Positions 1 through 8,512 are shown, counted from the first letter of the stretch. The stretch: DNA of 64,000 nt from Pseudomonas sp. efr-133-TYG-5 (GCF_030209175.1 NZ_JARVSM010000001.1:2046001-2110000); one strand, 5' to 3'. The notes: generated from the letters alone by a model not told the origin. Made by a program: numbers and translations.

Positions 1-949
1 AATCGCTGACCGCCACGCCGAGGCGTTCGATCAGCTTGCGTACCGCGGGCACCGGGCCGATGCCCATCACCCGTGGCGCAACGCCGGCACTGGCCATGCC
101 CAGCACTTTGGCGCGGGCAGTCAGGCCGTGTTTTTTCACCGCTTCGGCAGAAGCGAGAATCAGTGCGGCAGCACCGTCGTTCACGCCCGAAGCGTTGCCG
201 GCGGTGACGGTTTTGTCCGCGCCGTTGACCGGTTTCAGTTTGCTCAGGGCTTCCAGGGTGGTGTCGGCGCGCGGATGCTCGTCCTGGCTGACCACGGTTT
301 CCCCCTTCTTGTGGGCAATCCGCACTTCGGTGATTTCTTCGGCGAAGTAGCCAGCGGCCTGCGCGGCAGCGGTGCGCTGCTGGCTGCGCAAGGCAAACGC
401 GTCCTGATCGGCGCGCGACACCTTGTAGTCGTCGGCGACGTTATCGGCGGTCTGCGGCATCGCATCGACACCGTACTGGGCCTTCATCAGCGGGTTGATG
501 AAACGCCAGCCGATGGTGGTGTCTTCCAGTTTCATATTGCGCGAGAACGCCGCGTCGGCCTTGCCCATGACGAACGGCGCGCGCGACATCGACTCGACGC
601 CACCGGCAATCGCCAGCTCCATTTCGCCGCTGGCGATGGCGCGGAACGCGGTGCCGATGGCGTCCATGCCCGAAGCGCAGAGCCGATTGAGGGTCACGCC
701 CGGAACAGTCTCCGGCAGCCCGGCGAGCAACAGCGCCATGCGCGCAACGTTGCGGTTGTCTTCGCCGGCCTGGTTGGCGCAGCCGAGGAACACTTCATCG
801 AGGGCCGCCCAGTCCACCGAGGGATTGCGCGCCATCAAGGCCTTGATCGGCACGGCCGCCAGATCATCGGCGCGCACGGCCGCCAGACCGCCGCCGAAAC
901 GGCCGATGGGGGTACGGATCGCATCACAGATATACACGTCACGCATCAT
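1..949 (-). CDS. pcaF: beta-ketoadipyl-CoA thiolase, C-terminus cut by window edge
   Basis: Last step of the beta-ketoadipate pathway: thiolysis of 3-oxoadipyl-CoA to succinyl-CoA and acetyl-CoA in the cytosol. About 316 codons are present and the C-terminus lies beyond base 1. The protein opens MMRDVYICDAIRTPIGRFGG, typical of the PcaF thiolases. The acylated cysteine lies in TLNRLCASGMD near residue 90. The catalytic His and second Cys would be in the missing part. The ATG at 949-947 overlaps the TGA of pcaJ (ATGA), so the two genes are translationally coupled. A second ATG follows directly at 946. Assignment is secure from motif and pathway context. Confidence 0.93.
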   Translation of the reverse strand, partial: MMRDVYICDAIRTPIGRFGGGLAAVRADDLAAVPIKALMARNPSVDWAALDEVFLGCANQAGEDNRNVARMALLLAGLPETVPGVTLNRLCASGMDAIGTAFRAIASGEMELAIAGGVESMSRAPFVMGKADAAFSRNMKLEDTTIGWRFINPLMKAQYGVDAMPQTADNVADDYKVSRADQDAFALRSQQRTAAAQAAGYFAEEITEVRIAHKKGETVVSQDEHPRADTTLEALSKLKPVNGADKTVTAGNASGVNDGAAALILASAEAVKKHGLTARAKVLGMASAGVAPRVMGIGPVPAVRKLIERLGVAVSD

Positions 950-1726
950 GCTTCTCCAGGTGCCTGGCCATGGGCCGCTGCGGTGCGCGCTTCGAGATCG
1001 CGCAGCGCGGTGAGTTCGAGTTCAGTCGGTTCGGCGGTGGTCGCCACGGTGTCGGCAAAACGGATCGGCCAACCGGTGGCGGCAACGACTTGCTCGCGGG
1101 TTACGCCCGGATGCAGGGCGGTGACCACGAATTCGTGGGTGCCCGCTTCCGGCTCCATGATGCACAGGTCGGTGATGATCCCGACCGGCCCGGCACCCGG
1201 CAGGCCCAGGCGTTTGCGCGAATCCCCGCCCTCGCCGTGACCGACCGAGGTGATGAAGTCGAGTTTGTCGACAAAGGAACGCGCCGACTGTTTAAGGATG
1301 ATCAATACGCTTTTCGCCGACCCGGCAATCTCCGGCGCGCCACCGGCACCCGGCAGGCGCACTTTTGGCGCGTGGTAGTCGCCGACCACGGTGGTGTTGA
1401 TGTTGCCGAATCGGTCGACCTGCGCCGCGCCGAGAAAACCGACGTCGATGCGCCCGCCCTGCAGCCAGTTAGCGAAAAATCTCACCGGTCGGCACCACGG
1501 TGTCGGCGGTTTCCGCCAACTCGCCGTCACCGATGGACAGTGGCAGCACGCTCGGCTTGGCGCCAATCGGGCCCGACTCGTAGATCAGCACGACGTCCGG
1601 CGACGACGTCAGGCGTGCCAGGTTGGCGGCTTTCGACGGCAGGCCGATGCCGACGAAACACACCGCGCCGTTCCGAAGGCGACGGGCCGCCGCGACGGTC
1701 ATCATTTCATTGGTGGTGTAAGTCAT
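946..1726 (-). pseudogene. pcaJ: 3-oxoadipate CoA-transferase subunit B, interrupted by a one-base frameshift
   Basis: Subunit B transfers CoA from succinyl-CoA to 3-oxoadipate together with PcaI. The first 85 codons (1726 to 1472) are normal and hold the family I active-site signature ESGPIG with Glu50. They end at an in-frame TAA (1471-1469) right after GEIFR. The rest of the subunit continues in the next frame (NWLQGGRID onward, to the TGA at 946). Homologues that I recall read GEIFRYWLQGGR. Here CGC-TAAC-TGG stands where CGC-TAC-TGG is expected, that is, one extra A. Removing one base gives exactly 260 codons (259 aa), the usual length of the CatJ-type subunit. The start overlaps the pcaI stop (ATGA). 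It may be a true mutation or a sequencing error. Confidence 0.85.
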
Positions 1727-2580
1727 TGCCGGGCCTCCGAAGCAGCCAACTTGGCCTGGAACTCGCTGAAGTCAGCGCAGCCATGGATGTATTCGTTGAT
1801 CCACGCGGTAAACGTCTCACGGTCGCGGGCGATCGGATCCCACGCCTGATAGAAACGATTGTCGCGCTCGGTGTAACCGTGGGCGTAGGACGGATGGGCC
1901 CCGCCCGGTACGTGGCAGACCGCGCTCAAGGCCCAGGTCGGCAGCACGCAGGCGTTCATCGGTGCGTTGAGGTTGTCGACGATCTCTTCGACGGTGACGA
2001 TGCAACGCTTGGCGGCCAGTGCCGCTTCTTTCTGCACGCCGAGGATGCCCCACAGCAGCACGTTGCCCTGACGGTCGGCTTTCTGCGCGTGGATCACGGT
2101 CACGTCCGGGCGCACCGACGGCACCGCGGCCAGCACTTCACCGGTGAACGGGCAGGTGACGCTTTTGATCAACGGGTTGACCTTCGGCAGGTCGGAACCG
2201 GCGTAGGCCCGCAGCACTGCGAACGGCAGGCCGGAAGCGCCGGCGACGTAGGCATTGGCCAGGTCGGCGTGGCTGTGCTCTTCGATTTCCAGAGCGTGCG
2301 GCCATTGCTTCTCGACCGCGTCGCGCAGACGGTGCAGCGATCCCACACCCGGATTGCCGCCCCAGGAGAAAATCAGCTTGCGAGCGCAACCGGCACCGAT
2401 CAACTGGTCGTAGATCAGGTCAGGCGTCATCCGCACCAGGGTCAGATCTTTCTTGCCCTGACGAATGATTTCATGACCCGCCGCCGTCGGGATCAGGTGA
2501 GTGAAGCCTTCGAGCGCGACGGTGTCACCGTCGCTGACGAATTGCTTCACTGCGTCGTGCAGCGAAAGGATCTCAGCCAT
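1723..2580 (-). CDS. pcaI: 3-oxoadipate CoA-transferase subunit A
   Basis: Subunit A (285 aa) of the succinyl-CoA:3-oxoadipate CoA-transferase, cytosolic. It contains the glycine-rich GGNPGVGS segment near residue 75 and the EEHSHADLANAY stretch typical of subunit A. At 285 aa it belongs to the longer CatI/CatJ type rather than the roughly 230-aa P. putida PcaI type. First gene of the pcaIJF operon. The stop overlaps the pcaJ start. PcaR-like sites lie 104-135 bases upstream. Confidence 0.92.
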   Translation of the reverse strand: MAEILSLHDAVKQFVSDGDTVALEGFTHLIPTAAGHEIIRQGKKDLTLVRMTPDLIYDQLIGAGCARKLIFSWGGNPGVGSLHRLRDAVEKQWPHALEIEEHSHADLANAYVAGASGLPFAVLRAYAGSDLPKVNPLIKSVTCPFTGEVLAAVPSVRPDVTVIHAQKADRQGNVLLWGILGVQKEAALAAKRCIVTVEEIVDNLNAPMNACVLPTWALSAVCHVPGGAHPSYAHGYTERDNRFYQAWDPIARDRETFTAWINEYIHGCADFSEFQAKLAASEARQ

Positions 2581-2683
2581 GGAGCGGACTCCCGTTTTTT
2601 GTAATGGATCGCCAGTGATAAAAAGGCGCGAGGTTCAGCGCCGGAGTCACTGCAGATTAAGCCGCGAAAAATCGCCAAACAAT

Positions 2684-2715
2684 CCGATAATCGACTGAGT
2701 GTTCGTTTATCGAAC
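2684..2715 (-). promoter_or_regulatory. PcaR-type operator before pcaIJF
   Basis: Two related elements, ccgataatcgac (2684-2695) and the palindrome gttcgtttatcgaac (2701-2715), lie just upstream of pcaI. Both match the GTTCGATAATCGCAC-like half-sites that I recall as bound by PcaR in P. putida. The same words recur before pcaK and pcaR in this window. Confidence 0.7.
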
Positions 2716-2744
2716 AGATTGTTGCTTCCCTAACTATCACCTTA

Positions 2745-2810
2745 TTCGCGAGCAGGCTCGCTCCCACATTTTCAAATGCATTCCAATGTGGGAGCGAGCC
2801 TGCTCGCGAA
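2745..2810. repeat. REP inverted pair between pcaI and pcaK
   Basis: Two 26-base arms (2745-2770 and 2785-2810) are perfect reverse complements around a 14-base loop and contain the Pseudomonas REP core GCGAGCAGGCTCGC. It sits just beyond the pcaK stop and may also end pcaK transcription. Confidence 0.9.
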
Positions 2811-2848
2811 AGGGCCGGAACATTCAACGAATATTCCTACGCTTGAAC

Positions 2849-4195
2849 TCAGGTCGCGTCGGCGTGACTGACCAGGCCCTTGATCAGCACCGCGGCCGTG
2901 GCCAGGCCCGCCGGAATCACCAGCGCCGTCAGCACCTGTTCGAAATTCCAGCCCAGGCCCAACAGGGTCGCGCCCATCCACGCGCCGAGAATCGCGCCGA
3001 AGCGGCCGATGCCAAGCATCCACGACACTCCGGTCGCCCGGCCCTGGGTTGGATAGAACCGTGCGGCCAGCGAAGGCATTGCCGATTGCGCGCCGTTGAC
3101 GCACATCCCCGCCACCAGCACCAACGTCGCCAACAGCGTGATATTGCCCAGGCTCTGCCCCACCGCGTAGGCAAACACCCCGGCTAGCAGGTAGAAAGTG
3201 CCGATCACCTTGTGCGGATTGAAGCGGTCCATCGCCCATCCCACAGCGACCGCGCTCAACACCCCGCCAAACTGGAACAACGCGCCGATGAACGCCGCCT
3301 GCTCCATGCTCGCGCCACTGTCGCGCATCAGGGTCGGCAGCCAACTGGTCAGCAGGTAGACAATCACCAGGCCCATGAAATAGGTCAGCCACAGCAACAA
3401 GGTGCCGGCGCTGTAGGTGCCGGAGAAAATCACCGCGAATACGTTGCGCGCCTTGACGGTTTTCTGCTCGGGCACGCTGAAACTCGCCGCCTGCGCCACG
3501 GCGACCGGATCGATCGGCGCCAGGGTCTTGCGCACCTTGTCGGTACCGCGATTGCGCACCACCAGATAACGCGCCGACTCAGGCAACCAGAACAGCAGAA
3601 CGACAGCGAGTATCAGTGGCAGGAGCCCGCCGATCAGCAGCAGGCTGTGCCAGCCGAACGCCGGAATCAGCTTGGCCGAGATGAACCCGCCCCCGGCCAT
3701 GCCCAGGTTGAAGCCGCAGAACATGCTGGTCACCAGCAGCGACTTCTTGCGCTCCGGGGTGTATTCGGAGAGCAGTGTGGTGGCGTTGGGCATCCCGGCG
3801 CCCAGACCCAGCCCGGTGAGGAAACGCAGCACCAGCAGTTGCTCGACATTCGTGCTGTAGGCCGAGGCCAGGCTGAAGGCGCCGAACAGCAGCACCGCGC
3901 CGACCAGTACGACTTTGCGCCCGAAGCGGTCAGCCAACGGCCCGGAGCCCAGTGCGCCGAAGACCATGCCGATCAGCGCGGCGCTCATCACCGGCCCCAG
4001 GCTGGCGCGGTCGATGCCCCAGTCCTGGGACAACGCCGGGGCAATGAAGCCCATGGCCGCGGTGTCGAGGCCATCGAGGAAAACAATCAGGAAACACAGA
4101 ATCACCACCCGCCACTGATAGCGCGAGATCGGTTGAGCATTGATGAAGGACTGCACGTCGAGGCAGTGACCAACAGCGGACTGAGGCTGGTTCAT
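2849..4195 (-). CDS. pcaK: 4-hydroxybenzoate/protocatechuate MFS transporter
   Basis: Inner-membrane proton symporter of the aromatic acid:H+ symporter family that imports 4-hydroxybenzoate and protocatechuate. The 448 aa starting MNQPQSAVGH match the length and sequence that I recall for P. putida PcaK nearly throughout. The TM1 acidic motif DGLDTAAMGF and the loop 2-3 motif GPLADRFGRK are present, with twelve predicted membrane segments. I chose the ATG at 4195 rather than an upstream one at 4213 because it matches the family N-terminus. It is transcribed separately from pcaIJF, with its own palindromic operator near 4448-4479. Confidence 0.94.
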   Translation of the reverse strand: MNQPQSAVGHCLDVQSFINAQPISRYQWRVVILCFLIVFLDGLDTAAMGFIAPALSQDWGIDRASLGPVMSAALIGMVFGALGSGPLADRFGRKVVLVGAVLLFGAFSLASAYSTNVEQLLVLRFLTGLGLGAGMPNATTLLSEYTPERKKSLLVTSMFCGFNLGMAGGGFISAKLIPAFGWHSLLLIGGLLPLILAVVLLFWLPESARYLVVRNRGTDKVRKTLAPIDPVAVAQAASFSVPEQKTVKARNVFAVIFSGTYSAGTLLLWLTYFMGLVIVYLLTSWLPTLMRDSGASMEQAAFIGALFQFGGVLSAVAVGWAMDRFNPHKVIGTFYLLAGVFAYAVGQSLGNITLLATLVLVAGMCVNGAQSAMPSLAARFYPTQGRATGVSWMLGIGRFGAILGAWMGATLLGLGWNFEQVLTALVIPAGLATAAVLIKGLVSHADAT

Positions 4196-4447
4196 TATTT
4201 TTATTCCACGCAAAAAACGCAGTCGAACGGCGGCCGGCCAAAGCGCGGCACGGTGTCAAGAATAGAAGGTTGGAATCCGGCGTTGCTTTAAGCCCGGCAA
4301 CGGCAGCGGGCGTGACGACAGTCGGGGAACGGGCGCATGGGGAAGTTGCCTCTTGTCATTATTATGAAGGTCGCTCGGGCCGCCGCGTTCACGTCGGCGC
4401 CGGATGACGCTGCCGCGACATTAATGATCCGGGGGTTTTAGCGTCAA

Positions 4448-4479
4448 TTCGATAAACGCAACTCTGTGCGTTTATCGAA
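4448..4479. promoter_or_regulatory. Perfect 13-base inverted repeat, PcaR operator for pcaK
   Basis: ttcgataaacgca (4448-4460) and tgcgtttatcgaa (4467-4479) are exact reverse complements separated by six bases. The half-site resembles the PcaR word at pcaI. It lies between pcaR and pcaK, 253 bases before the pcaK start, and lacks the GC-rich stem and T-run of a terminator. Confidence 0.7.
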
Positions 4480-4487
4480 CAGCTTCC

Positions 4488-5330
4488 TCAGGCGAACAGC
4501 TGCGCGCTGAGGTCGCGACTGGCGCTCAACAGGCCGGGCAGGAAGCGCTGTTCCAGCTCGGTGCGGCTGACCCGCCCGGCGTGGGTGCTGACGTTGAGCG
4601 CCGCCACCACCTGGCCGGAGGCGTCGTACACCGGCACCGCAATCGAACGCAGGCCCTGCTCCAGTTCCTGATCGACGATGCACCAGCCCTGCTGCCGCAC
4701 CTCCTGCAGACACTCGAGCAGCGCCTGCGGGGTATGAATGGTGCGGCTGGTCTTGGCCACCAGTTCGGCGTGATCGAGGTATTCGCCCAGCGAGGTGTCG
4801 TCCAGCGCCGCCAGGAGAATGCGCCCCATCGATGTGCAATAGGCCGGCAGGCGTCCGCCCACCGACAAGTCCACCGAGATCAGGCGCTGGGTGGTCGCGG
4901 AGCGGGCAATGTAGAGAATGTCGTCGCCTTCGAGCGTGGCCATGTTGCAGGCTTCGTGCAGTTGTTCGCTCATGCGGTCGAGGTAGGGTTGCGCCGACAC
5001 CGCCAGCGGCGTCGAGGACAGATAGGCATGGCCGAGGGTCAGCACTTTCGGCAGCAGCGAGTAGGTGCGCCCGTCGGTCGTGGCGTAGCCGAGCTTGATC
5101 AGCGTGTGCAGGCAACGGCGCACGGCGGCGCGCGGAATTTCCGTGCGATGGCTGATCTGGGCGATGGTCAGGTGCCGCTTGCGCTCCTGGAAAGCCTGCA
5201 CCACCGCCAGGCCACGGGCCAGCGAGGTCATGAAATCCGGGTCGCCGGTCAGCGCCTGGATGCGCTTGGCCGGCGAGGCGACGATCGGTGGCGCCACCGA
5301 AGTGAAGGAGTTGCGCATTTGATCGTTCAT
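4488..5330 (-). CDS. pcaR: IclR-family regulator of the beta-ketoadipate pathway
   Basis: Activator of the pca genes responding to beta-ketoadipate. Length 280 aa, usual for PcaR. An N-terminal winged helix-turn-helix spans about residues 33-95 (FMTSLARGLAVVQAF, then LTIAQISHRTEIPRAAVRR). The C-terminal IclR effector domain includes GGRLPAYCTSMGRILLA. It sits at the head of the pca cluster on the same strand. A palindrome at 5417-5447, upstream of its start, suggests self-control. Confidence 0.92.
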   Translation of the reverse strand: MNDQMRNSFTSVAPPIVASPAKRIQALTGDPDFMTSLARGLAVVQAFQERKRHLTIAQISHRTEIPRAAVRRCLHTLIKLGYATTDGRTYSLLPKVLTLGHAYLSSTPLAVSAQPYLDRMSEQLHEACNMATLEGDDILYIARSATTQRLISVDLSVGGRLPAYCTSMGRILLAALDDTSLGEYLDHAELVAKTSRTIHTPQALLECLQEVRQQGWCIVDQELEQGLRSIAVPVYDASGQVVAALNVSTHAGRVSRTELEQRFLPGLLSASRDLSAQLFA

Positions 5331-5416
5331 GTCAGGTCCTTGTTATGCGGCGCAGATCAATGGCTTATACAAGCGGCTCGCGCGCTTCTGCACAAGCGCC
5401 GGACCGCCAACATTGG

Positions 5417-5447
5417 GCGATTATCGAACCATCGACCGATAATCGCA
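5417..5447. promoter_or_regulatory. PcaR-type palindrome before pcaR
   Basis: gcgattatcg (5417-5426, running on to aac) and cgataatcgc (5437-5446) form a 10-base inverted repeat with the same half-site as the pcaI and pcaK elements. It lies 87 bases upstream of the pcaR start, a position suited to autoregulation. Confidence 0.6.
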
Positions 5448-5660
5448 ATCAACCGGCCGCCGCCTAGCGCGTATTGCGGCCAACTTCGGCGGGCGGTGCC
5501 GCTACGTTAGTTACGCGAATAACTGGCGTCAGAAACAAAGCACTTTTCAACAACGGCTTACCCGTACTGCAACTATGGGTAAAACATGCGAGTAACAAAA
5601 CGATCACACATTCAGAACTGTTTTTAAATTTTCAAAGATAGGCAATCCCGAATCGACCGC

Positions 5661-5818
5661 TATAATGGATCTCAGTGGCGGCGCATTTATTACTTGCCGA
5701 CGACGCCACCCGCCGACGCGATGGCCATCTGCGTCGGCCCCGGCAAGCGCCTGAAGTTCATTGCCATGCACCGCCAGCGCGCTCGCTGAAACAGGAAACT
5801 GAAGCTGCGTCAGTTTTT
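5661..5818 (+). ncRNA. Candidate structured small RNA or leader
   Basis: Within the 644-base gap between pcaR and the 5975 gene, a perfect TATAAT (5661-5666) is followed by three nested stems: GGCG 5677-5680 with CGCC 5748-5751, CTTGCCG 5693-5699 with CGGCAAG 5741-5747, and GCCGACGC 5712-5719 with GCGTCGGC 5731-5738. A short AACTGA/TCAGTT stem followed by T's (5797-5818) looks like a weak rho-independent terminator. I see no good -35 box and no convincing ORF. The remainder of the gap shows only the PcaR site. It could instead be a long 5' leader of the small gene at 5975. Family unknown to me. Confidence 0.4.
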
Positions 5819-5974
5819 AATCTGGTGCCGTAGCCGCCTGCAACATGGAAGTCTTGATCGTCCTGCCGAAACTCACCGCTGCCTGTCCAGGCTGCGCGCT
5901 TCGGCGGATCCGCTCAATTGATTCGTTGCCGTGCGTTTCACCAGACATTTATCTCAACTCAAACAGGTAGCACT

Positions 5975-6175
5975 GTGACGAAAGACGAACTGCGCGCGGA
6001 ACTTGAGCGCCAGGAACAACGTTACAAGGAAGTTTACGGCGGGGAAGTCACCACCTACGCCGCCCAGCCCGAACCGGAACGCAAACCCTGGCGTAAACGC
6101 GCCACCGTTCAGGATCAGGTCTTCCAGCAAGAACTGCAGAAGATGGAAAAGGAACTCAAAGCCGAAGAGCCATGA
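5975..6175 (+). CDS. Small conserved charged protein, function unknown
   Basis: 66 aa from a GTG start at 5975 (protein begins [20 protein letters not shown]), with an AGG about ten bases upstream. An in-frame ATG at 5918 would add 19 residues that do not look like protein, so the GTG is preferred. It is strongly charged and probably helical, with heptad-like Glu/Lys/Gln runs at both ends and a central [11 protein letters not shown] patch. No signal peptide or membrane segment. It precedes pitA but is 375 bases away. I do not recognise a family. Confidence 0.65.
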   Translation: MTKDELRAELERQEQRYKEVYGGEVTTYAAQPEPERKPWRKRATVQDQVFQQELQKMEKELKAEEP

Positions 6176-6550
6176 GCCCGAGGGTTTGATGTTTTCCAGG
6201 GTTGGCGTCCACACCGGTTAAAAGCGCGGTGCGGTGACCCTGCCTTGCGCGCCCGCTACCCGCGGGCAGCGGCCAGCAGACCATTCCTGACAGGGATTGG
6301 TACATGTCTGACTCGTTTCAGAGATATTTCACACAAGCGTTTAAGCATCCGACGCGCGGGGCAAAAACCTCGACATCCGGCTATTTTTCCTTGCCAATCA
6401 AAGACTTGAAAAACCCTGCAAAATGCTCGGGGGTTACGCCTTGCCACAAATTATTTCGTGGATGTGCGATACCGATGAGCAGGTAGGGGATCGATTTCCA
6501 CGCTTTTCTGGCATAATCGCGCCCCCTTATGACCGGGTCAGAAAACCTTC
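6176..6550. other. Gap before pitA
   Basis: No convincing gene. A small inverted repeat (gctacccgcgggcagc region near 6255) and a possible -10 sequence cataat near 6512 are visible, the latter suited to pitA. A 60-codon ORF at 6304-6486 has no family look and no clear ribosome site. Confidence 0.5.
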
Positions 6551-8026
6551 ATGATCGATTTATTCAGCGGACTGGATGCTTGGGTGCTTGTGAGCCTCTT
6601 GCTCGCCCTGGCGTTTGTCCTCGCCTTCGAGTTCATCAATGGATTTCATGACACCGCTAACGCGGTAGCCACTGTTATCTACACCAAAGCCATGCCGCCG
6701 CACCTGGCCGTGTTCTTCTCCGGTGTGTTCAATTTCCTCGGCGTGTTGCTCGGCGGCGTTGGCGTGGCCTATGCCATCGTGCACCTGCTGCCAGTGGAAC
6801 TGCTGATCAACGTCAACACCGGCCATGGCCTGGCCATGGTGTTCTCGCTGCTCGCCGCCGCGATCACCTGGAACCTGGGCACCTGGTACTTTGGTATCCC
6901 CGCCTCCAGTTCGCACACGCTGATCGGTTCGATCCTCGGCGTCGGCCTGGCCAACGCGCTGATCAACGAAATCCCGTTGGCTGACGGCGTGAACTGGCAG
7001 AAAGCGATCGACATCGGCGCCTCGCTGGTGTTCTCGCCAATGGCCGGTTTCCTGATCGCCGCGCTGGTGCTGATCGGCCTGAAATGGTGGCGTCCGCTGT
7101 CGAAGATGCACAAGACGCCGGAACAGCGCCGCAAGATCGACGACAAGAAACACCCACCCTTCTGGAACCGCCTGGTCCTGGTGATCTCGGCCATGGCCGT
7201 GAGCTTCGTGCACGGCTCCAACGACGGCCAGAAAGGCATCGGCCTGATCATGCTGGTGCTGATCGGTATCGTCCCTGCGCAGTTCGTGCTCGACCTGAAC
7301 AGCACGACCTACCAGATCGAACGCACCCGCGATGCGACCCTGCACCTGAGCCAGTTCTACCAGCGCAACGCCGATTCGCTGGGCGAATTCCTGGCCCTGG
7401 GCAAGAGCGTCGAAGGCGACCTGCCGGAGAAATTCCGCTGCAACCCGCAGCAGACCGAACCGACCATCGCCGCCCTGCTGCACACCCTCAAGGGTGTCGC
7501 GGACTATCATTCGCTGTCGTCGGAAAGCCGTATCGAAGTGCGTCGCTACCTGCTCTGCCTGGACGACACCGCGAAGAAAGTCGGCAAGTTGCCTGGCCTG
7601 CAAGCCCGTGAAAAGGCCGACCTGGACAAACTGCGCAAAGACCTGACCACCACCACCGAATACGCGCCGTTCTGGGTGATTCTGGCGGTCGCCCTGGCCT
7701 TGGGCCTGGGCACCATGGTCGGCTGGAAACGCGTGGTTCTGACCATCGGCGAGAAGATCGGCAAGCAAGGCATGACCTACTCCCAGGGCATGTCGGCGCA
7801 GATCACCACGGCGAGCCTGATCGGCCTGGCCAACATCTTCAGCCTGCCGGTGTCCACCACCCACGTCCTGTCCTCGGGCGTGGCCGGCACCATGGTCGCC
7901 AACAAAAGCGGCCTGCAGGGCGGCACGGTGAAAACCATCCTGCTGGCCTGGGTCCTGACCCTGCCCGCCACCGTGGCCCTGTCGGCCGGCCTGTTCTGGC
8001 TGGCGTCCAAGGCCCTGGGCAGCTGA
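6551..8026 (+). CDS. pitA: Low-affinity inorganic phosphate transporter
   Basis: Metal-phosphate:H+ symporter of the PiT family in the inner membrane, 491 aa, close to the E. coli PitA length. The two duplicated PiT signatures are visible: FEFINGFHDTANAVAT near residues 26-41 and FVHGSNDGQKGIG near 218-230. The large central soluble loop falls between the halves (about residues 250-375). A second membrane half with ANIFSLPVSTTHVLSSG closes the protein. Single gene ending at a strong hairpin terminator. No Pho box was recognised upstream, as expected for a constitutive Pit system. Confidence 0.93.
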   Translation: MIDLFSGLDAWVLVSLLLALAFVLAFEFINGFHDTANAVATVIYTKAMPPHLAVFFSGVFNFLGVLLGGVGVAYAIVHLLPVELLINVNTGHGLAMVFSLLAAAITWNLGTWYFGIPASSSHTLIGSILGVGLANALINEIPLADGVNWQKAIDIGASLVFSPMAGFLIAALVLIGLKWWRPLSKMHKTPEQRRKIDDKKHPPFWNRLVLVISAMAVSFVHGSNDGQKGIGLIMLVLIGIVPAQFVLDLNSTTYQIERTRDATLHLSQFYQRNADSLGEFLALGKSVEGDLPEKFRCNPQQTEPTIAALLHTLKGVADYHSLSSESRIEVRRYLLCLDDTAKKVGKLPGLQAREKADLDKLRKDLTTTTEYAPFWVILAVALALGLGTMVGWKRVVLTIGEKIGKQGMTYSQGMSAQITTASLIGLANIFSLPVSTTHVLSSGVAGTMVANKSGLQGGTVKTILLAWVLTLPATVALSAGLFWLASKALGS

Positions 8027-8040
8027 TAGACAGCCGCATG

Positions 8041-8079
8041 AAAAAAGGCGTGATCCGCGAGGATCACGCCTTTTTTATT
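8041..8079 (+). terminator. Rho-independent terminator of pitA
   Basis: aaaaaaggcgtgatcc pairs with ggatcacgcctttttt around a short loop. The A-run and T-run make it potentially bidirectional. Confidence 0.9.
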
Positions 8080-8253
8080 GGCTCGGTGAATGCACGGGGA
8101 ACGTCGCGGACGGCAGCCCCGCACCGAGCGTGCGAACGAGCAAAAATCCACGAGCATGGCCGGCGCGGAAGCCGTCAGCCAGGCAAAAAAAAGGGGCAAC
8201 CGAAGTCGCCCCAAAATGCCTTGCGTGCTCATCAAATCCGGAAAGACTGGTTT

Positions 8254-8367
8254 TTACTTCTTGCGCTTGTTCGCGTCTTTCCAGATAAAAAATCCAAACC
8301 CTGCAAAAAACAGCACCATGAGACCGACGGTCAGGACTCCGGCGAACACCACGTTATCGAAAAACAT
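8254..8367 (-). CDS. ccoM: CcoM-like small subunit of cbb3 cytochrome oxidase
   Basis: 37 codons, MFFDNVVFAGVLTVGLMVLF and onward to KDANKRKK, forming one transmembrane helix (about residues 7-29) and a basic tail. This closely resembles the CcoM subunit found in the P. stutzeri cbb3-1 oxidase, which is also encoded away from the ccoNOQP operon. A textbook AGGAGG lies six bases before the ATG. An Anr/FNR box (8434-8447) lies 67 bases upstream, as expected for an oxidase used at low oxygen. It is transcribed convergently to pitA. Identification is from memory of the family plus the oxygen-type promoter. Confidence 0.75.
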   Translation of the reverse strand: MFFDNVVFAGVLTVGLMVLFFAGFGFFIWKDANKRKK

Positions 8368-8433
8368 GACTGGCCTCCTGGCCCCTGCTCTGCTGCGATG
8401 GAGCTAAGTTAACCAATCGCGCAGGGGCAGAAA

Positions 8434-8447
8434 TTGACCGGGATCAA
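8434..8447. promoter_or_regulatory. Anr/FNR box before ccoM
   Basis: TTGACCGGGATCAA fits the consensus TTGAY-N4-RTCAA at all ten specified bases. It is centred about 73 bases upstream of the ccoM start. A weaker copy (ctgacctgcatcaa, 8484-8497) follows. It could also act towards the divergent side, but no gene starts there nearby. Confidence 0.75.
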
Positions 8448-8512
8448 TGCCGGTCAAGACGCGGGACAAAGGCGGGAAAATAACTGACCTGCATCAACGG
8501 ATGCCGGGGAGA

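Noticed and set aside
970..2604. A 544-codon plus-strand frame over pcaJ and pcaI
   Set aside because: Antisense to recognised CoA-transferase subunits, no motif, no ribosome site.
6304..6486. 60-codon ORF before pitA
   Set aside because: No ribosome site, no motif, no export signal, and composition unlike protein.
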